From an uncultured Oligella sp. (GTDB taxonomy: Bacteria > Pseudomonadota > Gammaproteobacteria > Burkholderiales > Burkholderiaceae_B), in assembly GCA_947632105.1 (NCBI GenBank), contig CANROD010000004.1, positions 1-64,000 on the forward strand: DNA of 64,000 nt, given 5' to 3'. Below, piece by piece: positions 39,340 through 51,805 of this stretch (the stretch's first letter is position 1; every line of letters begins with the position of its first letter). Under the pieces are notes generated by a model. That model was not told the DNA's origin and did not search any database. It saw only the letters and a program-made list of their open reading frames with translations. The position numbers and the translations under genes were made by a program.

Positions 39340-40296
39340 TTAACTCTTACGGCCGACTTTCAAATCAGCTGAAGCAAGAATATTTACACATAACTCTGAA
39401 TAAGACATGCCCTCAGCCTTTGCTGCCATTGGCACTAACGAATGACTGGTCATACCGGGCGCTGTGTTAATTTCCAACAAAAACGGCTCGTTGTTGGTAT
39501 TAAGCATCACATCAACACGTGACCAACCCTCGCAACCCACTGTACGATATGCCTGCACACAAAAATCCTGAATTTTTTTAGTCAACTCGGGTGATAAGTC
39601 TGCAGGGCAAATATACTGCGTATCATTCGAATGATACTTATTATGAAAGTCATAATTACCTTCCGGTGCAATAATCTCAATAGCCGGCAATGCGTGCGCC
39701 CCCTCACCCTGACCTAACACAGCAACAGTCAATTCTCGACCAATAATACATTGCTCGGCCAACAACACTTTATCGTATTGTGAGGCCTGCTTCAAAGCCT
39801 CCCCCAACTGCTCGGCTGTCTCTATTTTAGTTAAACCAATAGTAGAGCCCTCATGAGGGGGCTTAAGGATCATCGGTAAACCTAGCTTAGCGACTGCTTC
39901 TTGTAAATCCTCAGCATTGTTTACCACATGGTAATGAGGTGTTGGAATGCCTTGTTCAATAAATAGGCGCTTAGTCATGATCTTATCCATGGTGAGACTG
40001 GAACTCATCACTCCTGGCCCAGTATAAGGAATACCCAACAGCTCTAGCGCGCCTTGAATACACCCGTCTTCACCATAACGACCATGCAAAATCATAAATA
40101 CCCGATCAAACTGCGCCGCCTCCAGATCACTTAGGCTATGTTCACCCATATCAAAAAGATGTGCATCTACCCCCTTTTCGAGTAACGCAGCATGTACACC
40201 CGCACCAGAGTTTAGAGAAACCTCACGCTCAGCCGATACACCGCCGTATAGCACACCTACCTTACCGAAATTATAATCTGTACTAACCATTTGCAA
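39340..40296 (-). CDS. ddlB: D-alanine--D-alanine ligase
   Basis: [62 protein letters not shown]. Confidence 0.96.
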   Translation of the reverse strand: MQMVSTDYNFGKVGVLYGGVSAEREVSLNSGAGVHAALLEKGVDAHLFDMGEHSLSDLEAAQFDRVFMILHGRYGEDGCIQGALELLGIPYTGPGVMSSSLTMDKIMTKRLFIEQGIPTPHYHVVNNAEDLQEAVAKLGLPMILKPPHEGSTIGLTKIETAEQLGEALKQASQYDKVLLAEQCIIGRELTVAVLGQGEGAHALPAIEIIAPEGNYDFHNKYHSNDTQYICPADLSPELTKKIQDFCVQAYRTVGCEGWSRVDVMLNTNNEPFLLEINTAPGMTSHSLVPMAAKAEGMSYSELCVNILASADLKVGRKS

Positions 40297-41704
40297 TCTC
40301 CAAGACTTTTGCTGGCACTCTACTAATTGAGCCAGCGCCCATTGTTATAACAATATCACCATTGCGCGCAAACGCATGAAGTGCTTGCGGCAACTCCTCT
40401 ATATCTGGAACAAACTGAGGCTCAACCTTACCATCGTGTTGCAACGCTTTATAAAGTGCCTCACCATTAGCAAAACTAAGTGGAAACTCACCGGCTGCAT
40501 AGACCTCAGTTAGCAGCACCTCATCAGCTAAACCAAGCACCCGCACAAACTCTTCAAAACAATCACGCGTGCGTGTATAACGATGTGGTTGGAAAGCCAA
40601 CACTAATCGCTTATCAGGCCAAGCACCTCGCGCCGCTGCAATCGTTGCTTCCATCTCGACAGGATGATGACCATAGTCGTCAATCAACGTATAAGAGCCA
40701 TCTCCATTAGTTTTCAGTATATCAATCTCACCGATAAAGCTAAAACGACGACCTACACCAGTAAAATTGTTAAGTGCCTCAACAATTGCCTTATCCTCTA
40801 CTCCAATCTCTGTCGCTAAAGCAATCCCTGCTAATGCATTCAGAATATTGTGATGACCTGGTAAATTTAAAACGATGTCTAAAGGCTCACATTGACGGCG
40901 ACGGCCACAACTCCTGTCAACAGTGAAATGCATCTGCGGACCGACACTACGGATATCTCTAGCCCGATAGTCTGCTTCTTCCTGTATGCCATAAGTCACG
41001 ATTGGACGAGAAATAAATGGGATGATTTTCTTAACATTATCATCATCAACACATAAAATCGCCGTACCATAAAAAGGTAAATTCTGGGTAAACTCAACAA
41101 ATGCACTGCGTAGGCGAGCAATATCATGACCATAAGTGTCCATATGGTCAACGTCAATATTAGTGACAATAGCCATCACAGGCAACAAATTGAGGAAAGA
41201 GGCGTCTGACTCATCAGCCTCAACGACAATATAATCACCCTTGCCTAGATAGGCATTGGTGCCGGCTGAATTTAATCGACCACCAATCACAAAAGTAGGG
41301 TCGAGCTTAGCAGCCGCTAAAATACTACTCACTAAGCTAGTCGTGGTAGTTTTACCATGCGTACCAGCCACGGCAATACCCATTTTTAAGCGCATCAATT
41401 CAGCTAACATCATTGCTCGTGATACGACAGGAACACCTTGAGCCCTTGCCTTAAGTACCTCAGGATTACCACCGGAAATGGCTGTCGATGTAACCACCAC
41501 ATCAGCTTCCGCTTTATCAACATTATCCGCCGCATGCTCGTAAAAAATATGCGCGCCCAAGTCCTCTAAACGTCTGGTAACTACTGTTTGGTTTAAGTCT
41601 GATCCACTCACTCGATAGCCTTGGTTAATCAGCACCTCAGCAATGCCACTCATACCTGAGCCGCCAATGCCTACTAAATGGATATTTCTAATTCTATACT
41701 TCAT
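40283..41704 (-). CDS. murC: UDP-N-acetylmuramate--L-alanine ligase
   Basis: [48 protein letters not shown]. Confidence 0.97.
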   Translation of the reverse strand: MKYRIRNIHLVGIGGSGMSGIAEVLINQGYRVSGSDLNQTVVTRRLEDLGAHIFYEHAADNVDKAEADVVVTSTAISGGNPEVLKARAQGVPVVSRAMMLAELMRLKMGIAVAGTHGKTTTTSLVSSILAAAKLDPTFVIGGRLNSAGTNAYLGKGDYIVVEADESDASFLNLLPVMAIVTNIDVDHMDTYGHDIARLRSAFVEFTQNLPFYGTAILCVDDDNVKKIIPFISRPIVTYGIQEEADYRARDIRSVGPQMHFTVDRSCGRRRQCEPLDIVLNLPGHHNILNALAGIALATEIGVEDKAIVEALNNFTGVGRRFSFIGEIDILKTNGDGSYTLIDDYGHHPVEMEATIAAARGAWPDKRLVLAFQPHRYTRTRDCFEEFVRVLGLADEVLLTEVYAAGEFPLSFANGEALYKALQHDGKVEPQFVPDIEELPQALHAFARNGDIVITMGAGSISRVPAKVLEIANG

Positions 41705-41706
41705 TT

Positions 41707-42825
41707 TTATTCTCTTGCTAATTGCTCACAAACATCCGCAATTGCATGTGTTGCACCTGGTAATGCCATCGCTCTGGCTGAATTTGCCATTTCTAATAAC
41801 TGTTTACGATCCTTAGAGACCAACCACTCAGCTAACCACTGCGCACTAAGCGCGGACTGTGCTTTCACCTCTGCCGCACCACTATCAGCTAACCAACGGG
41901 CATTCGCCGTTTGGTGATCATCAATTGCTCCCGGCAGAGGTATGAACAATGCAGGCACGCCGACTGCAGCAACCTCAGCCACTGTCATTGCTCCCGCGCG
42001 GCATATTAATAAATCAGCCTCTGCAAGTGCATTTGCCATATTATCAATGAAAGCTACACAATTTGCTTCGACTCCTACCTCTTGATAATTATTTTTTAAT
42101 AATTCAAGGTGAGTAGATCCTGATTGGTGTGTAATTAGTGGTCGCTGTTCTAACGACAACTGAGCAATGGCTTGCGGAATTAAATTATTTAGCGCTAACG
42201 CACCTAAACTACCACCAACCACTAATAAACGTAACGGCCCATCTCGTCCTACAAAACGCACTGTTGGCGTTGGTAGATTCAACAATTCTGCACGCACGGG
42301 ATTGCCGACCACTGTACCCTTTGACAAGGCCTTGGGAAAAGCCATCAACACACGTTTAGCTAACTTACTAATGACCTTATTCGCAGTACCAGCAACGGCA
42401 TTTTGCTCATGTAAAACAATAGGTTTAGCAGTAAAGAAAGCCACGACACTACCTGGAAATGCAGCATAACCACCCATTCCCAAAACTACAGTAGGTTTAA
42501 CCTTTTTAAAAGCCTTGCCAGCCTCTGCTATTGCACCTGCCAAAGCGAAAGGCAACTTTAACAAAGCAAATAAACCCTTACCACGCAGTCCAGCAAAACT
42601 CATCGGTAATAGTTGATAGCCACGCGCCGGTACTAAATCACCCTCCATACGATCTGGATTACCTAACCAATAGACATGCCAACCACGTTGTTGCAACTCA
42701 TCCGCAACTGCTAAACCAGGCATAATGTGACCACCGGTACCACCTGCCATAATCAAAATAGTTGGTGCCACTACTGCTGCGTCAGTGTCATTTACTAAAA
42801 CCATCCGAGTTTTATCATTCATCAC
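41707..42825 (-). CDS. murG: UDP-N-acetylglucosamine--N-acetylmuramyl-(pentapeptide) pyrophosphoryl-undecaprenol N-acetylglucosamine transferase
   Basis: [63 protein letters not shown]. Confidence 0.97.
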   Translation of the reverse strand: MMNDKTRMVLVNDTDAAVVAPTILIMAGGTGGHIMPGLAVADELQQRGWHVYWLGNPDRMEGDLVPARGYQLLPMSFAGLRGKGLFALLKLPFALAGAIAEAGKAFKKVKPTVVLGMGGYAAFPGSVVAFFTAKPIVLHEQNAVAGTANKVISKLAKRVLMAFPKALSKGTVVGNPVRAELLNLPTPTVRFVGRDGPLRLLVVGGSLGALALNNLIPQAIAQLSLEQRPLITHQSGSTHLELLKNNYQEVGVEANCVAFIDNMANALAEADLLICRAGAMTVAEVAAVGVPALFIPLPGAIDDHQTANARWLADSGAAEVKAQSALSAQWLAEWLVSKDRKQLLEMANSARAMALPGATHAIADVCEQLARE

Positions 42826-44078
42826 ATATACCTTGGCGTTGGCATACCAGAAATTGGTAAACCACGCATTAACTGACGGTTTTCATAATCGACTCTAAGC
42901 ACGAGGCCTAACGCACTCAACGTGATAAACATAGCAGAACCACCATAGCTAATCATGGGTAACGTTAAGCCCTTAGTTGGTAATAAACCTAAACAAACGC
43001 ACAAATTAAACAACGCTTGAAAACCAATCCAAATTCCCACACCCTGAGCAACTAAACCACTAAAGTAACGGTCCATGGCAATTGCAGTACGACCAATTTT
43101 AAAACATTTAAACACCAATATAAAATACAGTACAACAACTGTTGTAATACCGATAAACCCTAATTCTTCACCAATAACAGCCAAAATAAAATCGGTATGA
43201 GCCTCTGGTAAATAGTGTAATTTTTCAATACTGGAACCTAAGCCGACACCACTCCACTCGCCGCGACCGATCGCTATCAATGAATGCACCAATTGATAAC
43301 CAGTAGACTGTGCATGCTCCTCACTAAAAGGGTCTAAGAAAGCCAATATTCGCCTAAAACGCCATGAACTACCAAAAACCGCGACACTGACAAAAGCGAC
43401 ACCAGCAATAATCACTGTGACTAAATAAAAGCTGTGTAAACCGCCTAAAAATAATATACCAATACAGATACAGGCAATTACCATAGCAGCGCCCAAATCG
43501 GGCTCCACCACAGTCAAACCTACAGCGAACACCATTAAAGCAGTGACAGGCAAGACCCCTTTGACAAAGCCTTCCATAAACTTGAGATTTGCAATTGCAT
43601 CACGGTGAATTACCGTATAGCGTGCGGCATAAACAACCATCGCCATTTTCATAAGTTCGCTAGGCTGAAAATTTACGACCCAAAGAGGAATCCAACGCCT
43701 GGCACCATTTACCTCGTGGCCAATAAATGGAAATAAGACAATAATCAAAAAAAACGCTGCTATCATGAAAAAATATAGCGAAATTTCTTCCCACTTATCC
43801 ATATTGATATTAAAAACAACCACCATGCCAAAAAAGCCAAATGCAATAAATATAACCTGCTTGATCAAGTAGCTATTAAATTTAAAGAGTTGACTGCTTG
43901 ACCCATCAGTTAGCGCAATGGATGAGGAATAGACCATAATTAGGCTTAAAATCAGAATAGCGCCCACGACCGACAAGAATAACAGGTCATAATCACGCAT
44001 TTTAATACGAGTAGGCGAAACCTCATTAACACCCTGCTCACCATCATGAACAAAACGATCGCGCATGCTTAGGCTCAT
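42822..44078 (-). CDS. ftsW: Lipid II polymerase FtsW (SEDS)
   Basis: [44 protein letters not shown]. Confidence 0.97.
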   Translation of the reverse strand: MSLSMRDRFVHDGEQGVNEVSPTRIKMRDYDLLFLSVVGAILILSLIMVYSSSIALTDGSSSQLFKFNSYLIKQVIFIAFGFFGMVVVFNINMDKWEEISLYFFMIAAFFLIIVLFPFIGHEVNGARRWIPLWVVNFQPSELMKMAMVVYAARYTVIHRDAIANLKFMEGFVKGVLPVTALMVFAVGLTVVEPDLGAAMVIACICIGILFLGGLHSFYLVTVIIAGVAFVSVAVFGSSWRFRRILAFLDPFSEEHAQSTGYQLVHSLIAIGRGEWSGVGLGSSIEKLHYLPEAHTDFILAVIGEELGFIGITTVVVLYFILVFKCFKIGRTAIAMDRYFSGLVAQGVGIWIGFQALFNLCVCLGLLPTKGLTLPMISYGGSAMFITLSALGLVLRVDYENRQLMRGLPISGMPTPRYM

Positions 44079-45611
44079 TTATATCTCCCCATACTCAAGC
44101 GCTAATTCCTGTACCGCCTCAACAAATGCTGTGCCACGCTGCACATAGTTATTAAACATATCCATACTGGCACAAGCCGGTGACATTAACACGACATCAC
44201 CAGCGGAGGCTAAACTCATCGCCATAGTAACCGCGTCACCCATCGATTCCGCATGAGATATTGGCACACCGGTACTACCTAGTTCCTGCTTAATTTGCTT
44301 GGCATCACGACCAATCAACACAATCGCGCGAGCCTTTTCTTTTAACGGCTTTTGTAAAGGGCTAAAATCTTGCCCCTTAGCTAAACCACCCAAAATCACT
44401 ACTAAAGGCTGCTCTAGACCATTAAGAGCAGCCAAAGTCGCACCGACGTTTGTCCCCTTACTGTCATTAATAAAGTCTATACCACCTATGTTGCGTACAA
44501 AATTCATTCGATGCGGTGCTGCTTCAAATTGATTTAAAGCATGCAACAACGGACCCCAACTAATATGAATAGCTCTGCATAGAGCCAAGGCGGCTAAGGC
44601 ATTCAGAGCATTATGAGCACCCTTAACTGGCAAAGCCTCCAGCGGCATTAACAATTTTAATTGACCAATAGCACGCGTACTTAATAACTCTTTTTTCTTG
44701 CGTGCAGCAGCACTAAGAGGCACATCAAAACTGTCCTCATCAACGCTCGCAGCCAACCAAGTCATACCACCTTCAGTTTTAAAACCTAGATCACCGTTAA
44801 GTGACGGCTCATCATCAGCAAAACTCACCACATCTAGCGCCTCGTCCGTAGTCACCATGCTAAGTACTTCGGGTTCAGCTCGAGCAATAATTTTTATCTC
44901 ACTTAGCTCTAGAAGCTTTGCTTTGTGCTGCACATAATCTTCCCAGCCTAGATGCCAATCTAAATGATCCTGGCTAAGATTTAATACGACCGCAGCCTTA
45001 GGTCTAAGGGATTGTACCGTGGCCATTTGAAAGCTTGATAACTCAAGCACCCAAACTTCAGGCAGCTCATTAGCGTCAAGCGCCTGTCTCAATGCCGTCA
45101 GCACGGCTGGGCTAATATTGCCACAAGCAATAGCGGGCACACCAGCCGCCAGCAACATATCGCGAGCCATCATGGTGACTGTCGTTTTGCCATTAGTGCC
45201 AGTAACTGCAATCACATCACAATCATAGCCTTGAGACCCTTTTAAATCTGCTAAAGCTCTGGCAAATAACTCAACCTCGCCAATCACCTCAATCCCTTGT
45301 TGCTCTGCCTGTTGGAGAAACTCTTTAACAGGTGATTGGTTTGGAGAAAGGCCTGGACTAAGGACAAGGGAATCAATCCCCTCCAAGGCCTGTTCGCCTA
45401 AACAATTGTCTCCTAAAGCGTAGGACAACTCGGTAGTTGAACTAGCCTGAGCAGCTGCTTTAATCTCGGCTAACCCAGGTGGTTCTTGCCTTGTATCAGC
45501 AACACGCAACTTTGCCCCTTCACGTAAACACCACAAAGCACTGGCTAAGCCAGTCTCACCCAAGCCTAAGACTAATACATGTGATTGAGACAAACTTTTG
45601 TGTTGCATCAT
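44079..45611 (-). CDS. murD: UDP-N-acetylmuramoylalanine--D-glutamate ligase
   Basis: VLVLGLGETGLASALWCLREG; VTGTNGKTTVTMMARDML; PHRMNFVRNIGGIDFINDSKGTNVGATLAAL. Confidence 0.96.
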   Translation of the reverse strand: MMQHKSLSQSHVLVLGLGETGLASALWCLREGAKLRVADTRQEPPGLAEIKAAAQASSTTELSYALGDNCLGEQALEGIDSLVLSPGLSPNQSPVKEFLQQAEQQGIEVIGEVELFARALADLKGSQGYDCDVIAVTGTNGKTTVTMMARDMLLAAGVPAIACGNISPAVLTALRQALDANELPEVWVLELSSFQMATVQSLRPKAAVVLNLSQDHLDWHLGWEDYVQHKAKLLELSEIKIIARAEPEVLSMVTTDEALDVVSFADDEPSLNGDLGFKTEGGMTWLAASVDEDSFDVPLSAAARKKKELLSTRAIGQLKLLMPLEALPVKGAHNALNALAALALCRAIHISWGPLLHALNQFEAAPHRMNFVRNIGGIDFINDSKGTNVGATLAALNGLEQPLVVILGGLAKGQDFSPLQKPLKEKARAIVLIGRDAKQIKQELGSTGVPISHAESMGDAVTMAMSLASAGDVVLMSPACASMDMFNNYVQRGTAFVEAVQELALEYGEI

Positions 45612-45643
45612 CGCCGCGCTTTAAAAGACCTTTTAGATAAAAA

Positions 45644-46813
45644 TTAACGTAATTTAAGTGTAGAAAGACCTATCAACACCAACATGATAGTAATAATCCA
45701 GAAACGAATAACAACCTGCGTTTCCTTCCAACCTTTTTTCTCAAAATGGTGATGTAATGGCGCCATTAATAAGATCCGACGCCCTTCGCCATAACGCTTT
45801 TTGGTATATTTAAACCAACTAACTTGCAACATAACGGATAGCGTCTCTACAACAAAAACACCACCCATAATAAAGAGCACGATCTCTTGACGCACAACCA
45901 CGGCTATACAGCCAAGCATCCCACCAAGCGCTAAAGCACCTACATCGCCCATAAAAACCTGTGCTGGATAGGCATTAAACCATAAAAATGCCAACCCGGC
46001 CCCACCTAAGGCAGCACATAAGATCAGCATTTCACCAGCACCAGGAATATAAGGAAAAAGCAAATAATCTGAATAGTCGACACGACCAACTACATAGGCA
46101 AAAATACCTAAAGCGCCACCCACCATAACAGTTGGCATAATGGCCAAACCATCTAAGCCGTCAGTTAAATTAACCGCATTACTCGCACCAACGATCACTA
46201 ACCAAGTCAAGACCGCAAAACCGAATACCCCTAACGGATAACTCACACTCTTAAAAAACGGCACAATTAAGTCAGCTTGTCGCGGCAATGGCATGGTAAA
46301 ACCACTCATAACCCACTCTTTAAATAAGGGCCATAAATCTGCATTTTCAGGTGCAGCAACGGCAAAGGTCAGATAAAGAGCGGCAATAGCACCGATCGTG
46401 GATTGCCAAAAAAACTTTTCCCTTGACGACATACCTTCAGGATTTCTATAAACCACCTTGCGATAATCATCAAACCAACCAATAGCACCAAAACCCACGG
46501 TTACAAAAAGCACAACCCAAACAAATCGATTACTTAAATCAGCCCATAACAAAGTGGATAAAGCAATTGAGATTAGCACCAAAACACCACCCATGGTTGG
46601 TGTACCATCCTTGACTAAATGGCTTTCTAAACCATACTGGCGCACTGCTTGACCAATCTTCAATTCCAAGAGCTTGCGTATCACCTTAGGCCCAGCAATC
46701 AACCCAATAATCAATGCTGTAGCGCTGGCCATCAACGCACGCATAGTCAAATAATCAAATACTGCAAAAAAACTGTAGTCTTTACTTAGATACTTAAACA
46801 GCTCATATAACAT
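45644..46813 (-). CDS. mraY: Phospho-N-acetylmuramoyl-pentapeptide-transferase
   Basis: [61 protein letters not shown]. Confidence 0.98.
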   Translation of the reverse strand: MLYELFKYLSKDYSFFAVFDYLTMRALMASATALIIGLIAGPKVIRKLLELKIGQAVRQYGLESHLVKDGTPTMGGVLVLISIALSTLLWADLSNRFVWVVLFVTVGFGAIGWFDDYRKVVYRNPEGMSSREKFFWQSTIGAIAALYLTFAVAAPENADLWPLFKEWVMSGFTMPLPRQADLIVPFFKSVSYPLGVFGFAVLTWLVIVGASNAVNLTDGLDGLAIMPTVMVGGALGIFAYVVGRVDYSDYLLFPYIPGAGEMLILCAALGGAGLAFLWFNAYPAQVFMGDVGALALGGMLGCIAVVVRQEIVLFIMGGVFVVETLSVMLQVSWFKYTKKRYGEGRRILLMAPLHHHFEKKGWKETQVVIRFWIITIMLVLIGLSTLKLR

Positions 46814-46834
46814 GAGTGGCTTCCCCGTTGCTTA

Positions 46835-49621
46835 CTATTTACTTTCCTGTGGTGATAACAAATGCTGCACTACACGTTCCATACGCATAGAACGAGACCC
46901 TTTGACCAATATTGCTGCTAGATCTAATGATGCTATCGCCTCAAATACCTGTTCAACTAGTTCGCAATGTTGAGCGCCTTCACCGAAGGATTGACTGGCT
47001 TCTTGACTCGCCTCACCAAAACTGAGTAAATGACTAATGCCCTGCTGCTTAGCATACTGACCTACCTCACGATGCACTTCCGGTCCCTCAGAACCGACCT
47101 CACCCATATCGCCTAAAACCAAGAGAGTTGGCTGTGGTAAAGCGCCTAACACATCAATTGCCGCACGCACAGAATCTGGATTAGCATTATAACTATCATC
47201 AATCACTCGCGTCCCACTTTCGAGTACATAGCATTGTAAGCGTCCTGATACAGCTGAAAAACTTTCTAAACCTTGCTTGATATGCCCAAGTTCTAAGCCT
47301 GCTGCAAAACTAGCACCCGCAGCTGCTAGTGCATTACTGACACTATGCTCACCCGGCACTTGCAAAGCAACACGACACTGTTGCTCGTTAATAGTAAGTA
47401 CGAAATCCACTCCATCAGCTCGATGATCTATCGCTGCCGCATTAATTTCAGCGATGGGCTCATTCAAGGCGAAATGTAGTGATTTTTTCGTTGTACTTAA
47501 CTCATCCCAAAGTTCTGTATAATCCGTTGCCGCAGGATAAACTGCCACACCCTCATCCGCTAAATAAGCAAATACAGTTGCATTTTCTTTAGCCACCGCA
47601 TCAACGGTATGCATAAACTCCTGATGCTCACGCTGCGCGTTTGTCACAACAGCCACGGTTGGTCTGCATAGATCAGATAAAACCGCAATTTCACCAGGAT
47701 GATTCATCCCTAACTCAAACACTCCCACACGGTGATTTGTACGTAATCTCAACAAACTCAAAGGAACACCAATATGGTTATTTAAATTACCCAAGGTCGC
47801 AACATAATCATCACCAAAAGCCGCAGCCATTACCGAAGCAATCATTTCCTTAGTTGTCGTTTTACCATTACTGCCGGTTATCGCAACAATCGGCAAATCA
47901 AACTGTGCTCGCCAGGCCTTAGCCATCGTCATAAGCGCATCGAGCGTATCATGCACCTGCACTTGAGGTAATGCCAATTCATTATTGCGCTCAGAAACTA
48001 GAGCAGCGACTGCACCTTTTTCTTGTGCCTGCCCAAGCAGACTGTGGGCATCAAAATTCTCACCTTTGAGGGCAACAAAAAACTGACCAGATTTAAGCTC
48101 ACGCGTATCAGTACTGATATTTAGCCCTTCACGCATCAGCAAAGCAAGACTTGCCCACTGTCTATCATCAAAAAAATGGCGCATAGCATTAATTTCTTGA
48201 TAATCCTCATGCCCCTTACCAGCAATTAAAACCACATCTTCTGGTGTCGCTCGTAAAATTGAATAAAGAATTGTGTAGTCACGACTCTTCTCAACCAACG
48301 CTAATTTCTCAATATTAGCCGCAGACAAACCCGCCACAATCTCTTCTAAAATAGCCTCAGGCTTTTCGCTACGAGGATTATCACTGGTAATGTAAATTTC
48401 ATCTGCTAATTCCTCAGCAATTTGCGACATCACTGGACGCTTTGTACGGTCACGATTACCACCGCAGCCAAACACACAAACTAAACGCCCACCACGTGCC
48501 TCAGCATTAGGTCTAAGCGCTAGCAGAGCACGCTTCAACGCATCTGGGGTGTGCGCATAGTCAACGACAACCAATGGTTTATGTTGTGAACTAACAATCG
48601 GCACAACCGTTTCCAAGCGCCCAGCAACCGCCTCTAAATTACTCAAGGTACGGCTAATTCGCGTTAAACTCCAACCCAAACCCTCTAAAATCCCAACAGT
48701 TAATAATAGATTAGAGATATTATGCTCACCCACTAAACGACTGATCACCTGCGTCTCACCATTTGGTGTGCGTAGCATAAATGAAAGTCCATAATCATGG
48801 AAAGTATAGTGCAAGGCACGTATATCAGCCGTAGACGTCATATCTAACGAATAACTAATAGTCTGTTCTGCAACAGACTGCTTGGCTAAACGCACACTCG
48901 CATCATCATCACCATTAAGAACTGCCAACTTCAGATCAGATCGAGTAAACAACAAGGCTTTAGCAGCCTCATAAGCCTCCATACTCTGGTGATAATCCAA
49001 ATGGTCTAAACTTAGGTTAGTAAAACCGGCGATGGCGATACGCAGGCCATCCATACGCCCCTGCTCAAGACCAATAGAAGAAGCTTCCATGGCGACTGTA
49101 TAAATTTCTTGCTTTCTCAGATAGGCCAACACTCGATGTAAACTAAGCACATCCGGCGTTGTCAAACAGCCACCTAAATTAGTACCATCCGGTAAGATAA
49201 CACCCAAAGTACCGATAGTTGCACAAGGGGTATGATTCAGATTGAGAGCCTGTGCGACCCAACTAGCACATGATGTTTTACCATTGGTGCCTGTTATCGC
49301 AATAACCTTAACGCTCTCAGATGGTCTATCGTACCACTCATCGGCAAGCTCGCCCAACAATGCTCTTAAGTTCTTGACTGGCAATATCGGAGCAACGATG
49401 TCACTTAAACTCTCTAAATCATCATCCATCAAGACTGCTATTGCGCCATTATCAATTGCCGAAGAAATAAACCTAGCGCCATCACTTTGCTGCCCCTTAG
49501 ATGCAACAAAGACATCCCCCGGTCGGATGTCTCTGGAATCAAGCTTGAGATCGGCCCCGTGCTCTGCATGCTGACGGAGCCACTGTACAATGGCTAAAAC
49601 CTCTTTGTTATGTTTTTTCAT
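46835..49621 (-). CDS. murE-murF: Fused MurE-MurF: UDP-MurNAc-tripeptide synthetase / UDP-MurNAc-tripeptide--D-Ala-D-Ala ligase
   Basis: 928 aa single ORF; MurE part ITGTNGKTSCASWVAQAL, TSDNPRSEKPEAILEEI; MurF part (from about 48130 downwards) ITGSNGKTTTKEMIASV, VFELGMNHPGEI, VIDDSYNANPDSVRAAID. Confidence 0.96.
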   Translation of the reverse strand: MKKHNKEVLAIVQWLRQHAEHGADLKLDSRDIRPGDVFVASKGQQSDGARFISSAIDNGAIAVLMDDDLESLSDIVAPILPVKNLRALLGELADEWYDRPSESVKVIAITGTNGKTSCASWVAQALNLNHTPCATIGTLGVILPDGTNLGGCLTTPDVLSLHRVLAYLRKQEIYTVAMEASSIGLEQGRMDGLRIAIAGFTNLSLDHLDYHQSMEAYEAAKALLFTRSDLKLAVLNGDDDASVRLAKQSVAEQTISYSLDMTSTADIRALHYTFHDYGLSFMLRTPNGETQVISRLVGEHNISNLLLTVGILEGLGWSLTRISRTLSNLEAVAGRLETVVPIVSSQHKPLVVVDYAHTPDALKRALLALRPNAEARGGRLVCVFGCGGNRDRTKRPVMSQIAEELADEIYITSDNPRSEKPEAILEEIVAGLSAANIEKLALVEKSRDYTILYSILRATPEDVVLIAGKGHEDYQEINAMRHFFDDRQWASLALLMREGLNISTDTRELKSGQFFVALKGENFDAHSLLGQAQEKGAVAALVSERNNELALPQVQVHDTLDALMTMAKAWRAQFDLPIVAITGSNGKTTTKEMIASVMAAAFGDDYVATLGNLNNHIGVPLSLLRLRTNHRVGVFELGMNHPGEIAVLSDLCRPTVAVVTNAQREHQEFMHTVDAVAKENATVFAYLADEGVAVYPAATDYTELWDELSTTKKSLHFALNEPIAEINAAAIDHRADGVDFVLTINEQQCRVALQVPGEHSVSNALAAAGASFAAGLELGHIKQGLESFSAVSGRLQCYVLESGTRVIDDSYNANPDSVRAAIDVLGALPQPTLLVLGDMGEVGSEGPEVHREVGQYAKQQGISHLLSFGEASQEASQSFGEGAQHCELVEQVFEAIASLDLAAILVKGSRSMRMERVVQHLLSPQESK

Positions 49622-49649
49622 AAAGTTTCCTAAACGTTAGGCATAGTAA

Positions 49650-51476
49650 CTACCCACGTGAATTCCGATTGGAACCCCCCTGAGTTTTGGTGTTTTTTGC
49701 CTCTAAGGTTGGCCCCGTATTAATATCAGGCGGCACACTCATATGCCTTAAAGTACCACCAATAATCTCGGCGGCAGCCGGACCCGCAATTAACGTACCG
49801 TAATAACCAGCCTTACGCGGATTATCAACAGTAACCGCAACTACAATACGTGGGTTTGATACAGGTGCAAGTGCGACGAAAGAGCCACGATAGTCACTAC
49901 GACTATATTTTCCATTAACGATTTTACGCGCCGTCCCCGACTTACCCCCAATGCGATAACCTTCTACTTGAGCTTGAATCTTTGATCCATGAGGACCTGA
50001 CGCTTCCTCTAGCATTTGACGTACATTACGCGCAGTTTCCTTGCTAAATACTTGTAGTGTTTTTTTAGGTTTATTATCTTGCATCAATGACAGGTTAATC
50101 ATTTCCCCGTCACGTGCTAATGAGGTATAAGCATGCGCTACTTGCAATAGTGAAGTAGACACACCATAACCGTAAGACATAGTGGCCTTTTCAATTAAAC
50201 GCCAACGCCCCCAAGGCCTTAATGTACCGGTCGCAATGCCAGGGAAACCAATCTCCGGTGCCTCACCAAAACCTAACGCCTTAAATACTGTCCACATCTG
50301 CTCAGCTCGTAATCGCTCAGCGATCATCGTCATACCAATATTACTGGAGCGTCGAAGAATTCCTGCCACATTTAACGTACCGTTATGACGACTAACATCA
50401 GTAATTGTGTGACCTTGGTACCTATAACTACCACTACCAGTAGCAAACATTGTATTAACTGAAATAGCTTTAGAATCGATTGCTAATGCCGCCACAAAAG
50501 GCTTAATAATAGAACCAGGCTCAAAAACATCAGTAACTGCACGATTTCTTAACACACCACCCTTACGCGCTAAACGGTCATTTGGATCATAACTAGGATA
50601 GCTGACCATACTGAGAATCTCACCGGTTTGCGTATCGATAACCACGGCACCACCTGAGTCTGCAGCGTGATGCTTCACCGCCTTTTCCAATGCTTGATAG
50701 CTTAAATACTGAATCTGACTATCAATGGTCAAACGAACGTTTTCACCGTCTATGGCTGGCTGCTGCGCATAAGTATCCTGAATCACGCGCCCCTTACGAT
50801 CACGCAAAACTGTACGACTACCATCCACACCATTTAAACGAGCTTCGTAGTGTTTTTCGACACCTTCAATACCACTATTTTCAATATTAGTAAAACCAAC
50901 GACATGCGCCGTAATTGGACCTTGTGGATAAGAACGCTTAACCTCAGGCAAGAAATGAACACCAGGTAACTTTTGTTCTTTAAGCGCATCTGCCCTATCC
51001 ATTGCCACTTGGCGCTTCAAGTAGACAAAGGTTTTACCCATATGATTTTCCATACGCTCCTTAATACTAGCGACGGAAAGGTCAACGGATTGTGATAGAA
51101 ACTCAAACTGCTCAGGCGTCGCTTTTTGTAATTCTTCAGGGATAATCCATACAGCTCGTACCGGTACACTAGTTGCTAAAAACTCACCGTTACGATCCTC
51201 AATACGACCACGATTAGCAGGCAAAGTTTGGTTTACCTCAAAGCGTTTATCACCCTCAGCACGAAGGAAATCATTGTTATAAACTTGATGGTAAAAAGCT
51301 TGAACTAAAACAATAACAAAACCAATCACAAAAATCCCAAGCACGAGCAGGCTACGTGACTTAGGAAATTTATTTTCCAGCACTGGCTCATTAAAAAAAC
51401 GAGGCTGAGCCTGATAACCCCGTTTATTCCGAGACTTAGACCGCTGAATATGCTGAAAGACTTGCTTGAATCTCAT
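49650..51476 (-). CDS. ftsI: Peptidoglycan D,D-transpeptidase FtsI (PBP3)
   Basis: FEPGSIIKPF (SxxK), RSSNIGM (SxN), GGKSGTARKI (KSGT). Confidence 0.97.
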   Translation of the reverse strand: MRFKQVFQHIQRSKSRNKRGYQAQPRFFNEPVLENKFPKSRSLLVLGIFVIGFVIVLVQAFYHQVYNNDFLRAEGDKRFEVNQTLPANRGRIEDRNGEFLATSVPVRAVWIIPEELQKATPEQFEFLSQSVDLSVASIKERMENHMGKTFVYLKRQVAMDRADALKEQKLPGVHFLPEVKRSYPQGPITAHVVGFTNIENSGIEGVEKHYEARLNGVDGSRTVLRDRKGRVIQDTYAQQPAIDGENVRLTIDSQIQYLSYQALEKAVKHHAADSGGAVVIDTQTGEILSMVSYPSYDPNDRLARKGGVLRNRAVTDVFEPGSIIKPFVAALAIDSKAISVNTMFATGSGSYRYQGHTITDVSRHNGTLNVAGILRRSSNIGMTMIAERLRAEQMWTVFKALGFGEAPEIGFPGIATGTLRPWGRWRLIEKATMSYGYGVSTSLLQVAHAYTSLARDGEMINLSLMQDNKPKKTLQVFSKETARNVRQMLEEASGPHGSKIQAQVEGYRIGGKSGTARKIVNGKYSRSDYRGSFVALAPVSNPRIVVAVTVDNPRKAGYYGTLIAGPAAAEIIGGTLRHMSVPPDINTGPTLEAKNTKTQGGSNRNSRG

Positions 51477-51484
51477 TTTTCTAC

Positions 51485-51784
51485 CTAATTCGAACCCGCT
51501 TCGATGAAAGGACTAAGCTCTGACTCTCGGATATAAATAATTTCACCGACCTCAGGAATATGCATATCTAATTTGCCCTCAATCTCATTTCTTATATTCA
51601 TAGAGCTAGTCAACTTCGCTCGCTCTAACTCCAAGAAACTCCATTGAGTGTTTAATTCACGCTCAACCCGATTAGCTCGTTCAATTTGCGTAAACTGCTG
51701 ACGCTGTTCATAGCGCGCACTGACTAACTCAACTGCACTATATACAAAAAAAGCAATTAAACCAAAAACTAATACCTTATACAT
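51485..51784 (-). CDS. ftsL: Cell division protein FtsL
   Basis: 99 aa; N-terminal TM, coiled coil, RVERELNTQWSFLELERAKLTS; position between ftsI and rsmH. Confidence 0.9.
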   Translation of the reverse strand: MYKVLVFGLIAFFVYSAVELVSARYEQRQQFTQIERANRVERELNTQWSFLELERAKLTSSMNIRNEIEGKLDMHIPEVGEIIYIRESELSPFIEAGSN

Positions 51785-51805
51785 GCCAAACCTACCTCTA
51801 TGAGA

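Noticed and set aside
49242-49574. 110-aa plus-strand ORF
   Set aside because: Fully antisense to the MurE half of the fusion; composition consistent with a reverse-complement shadow.
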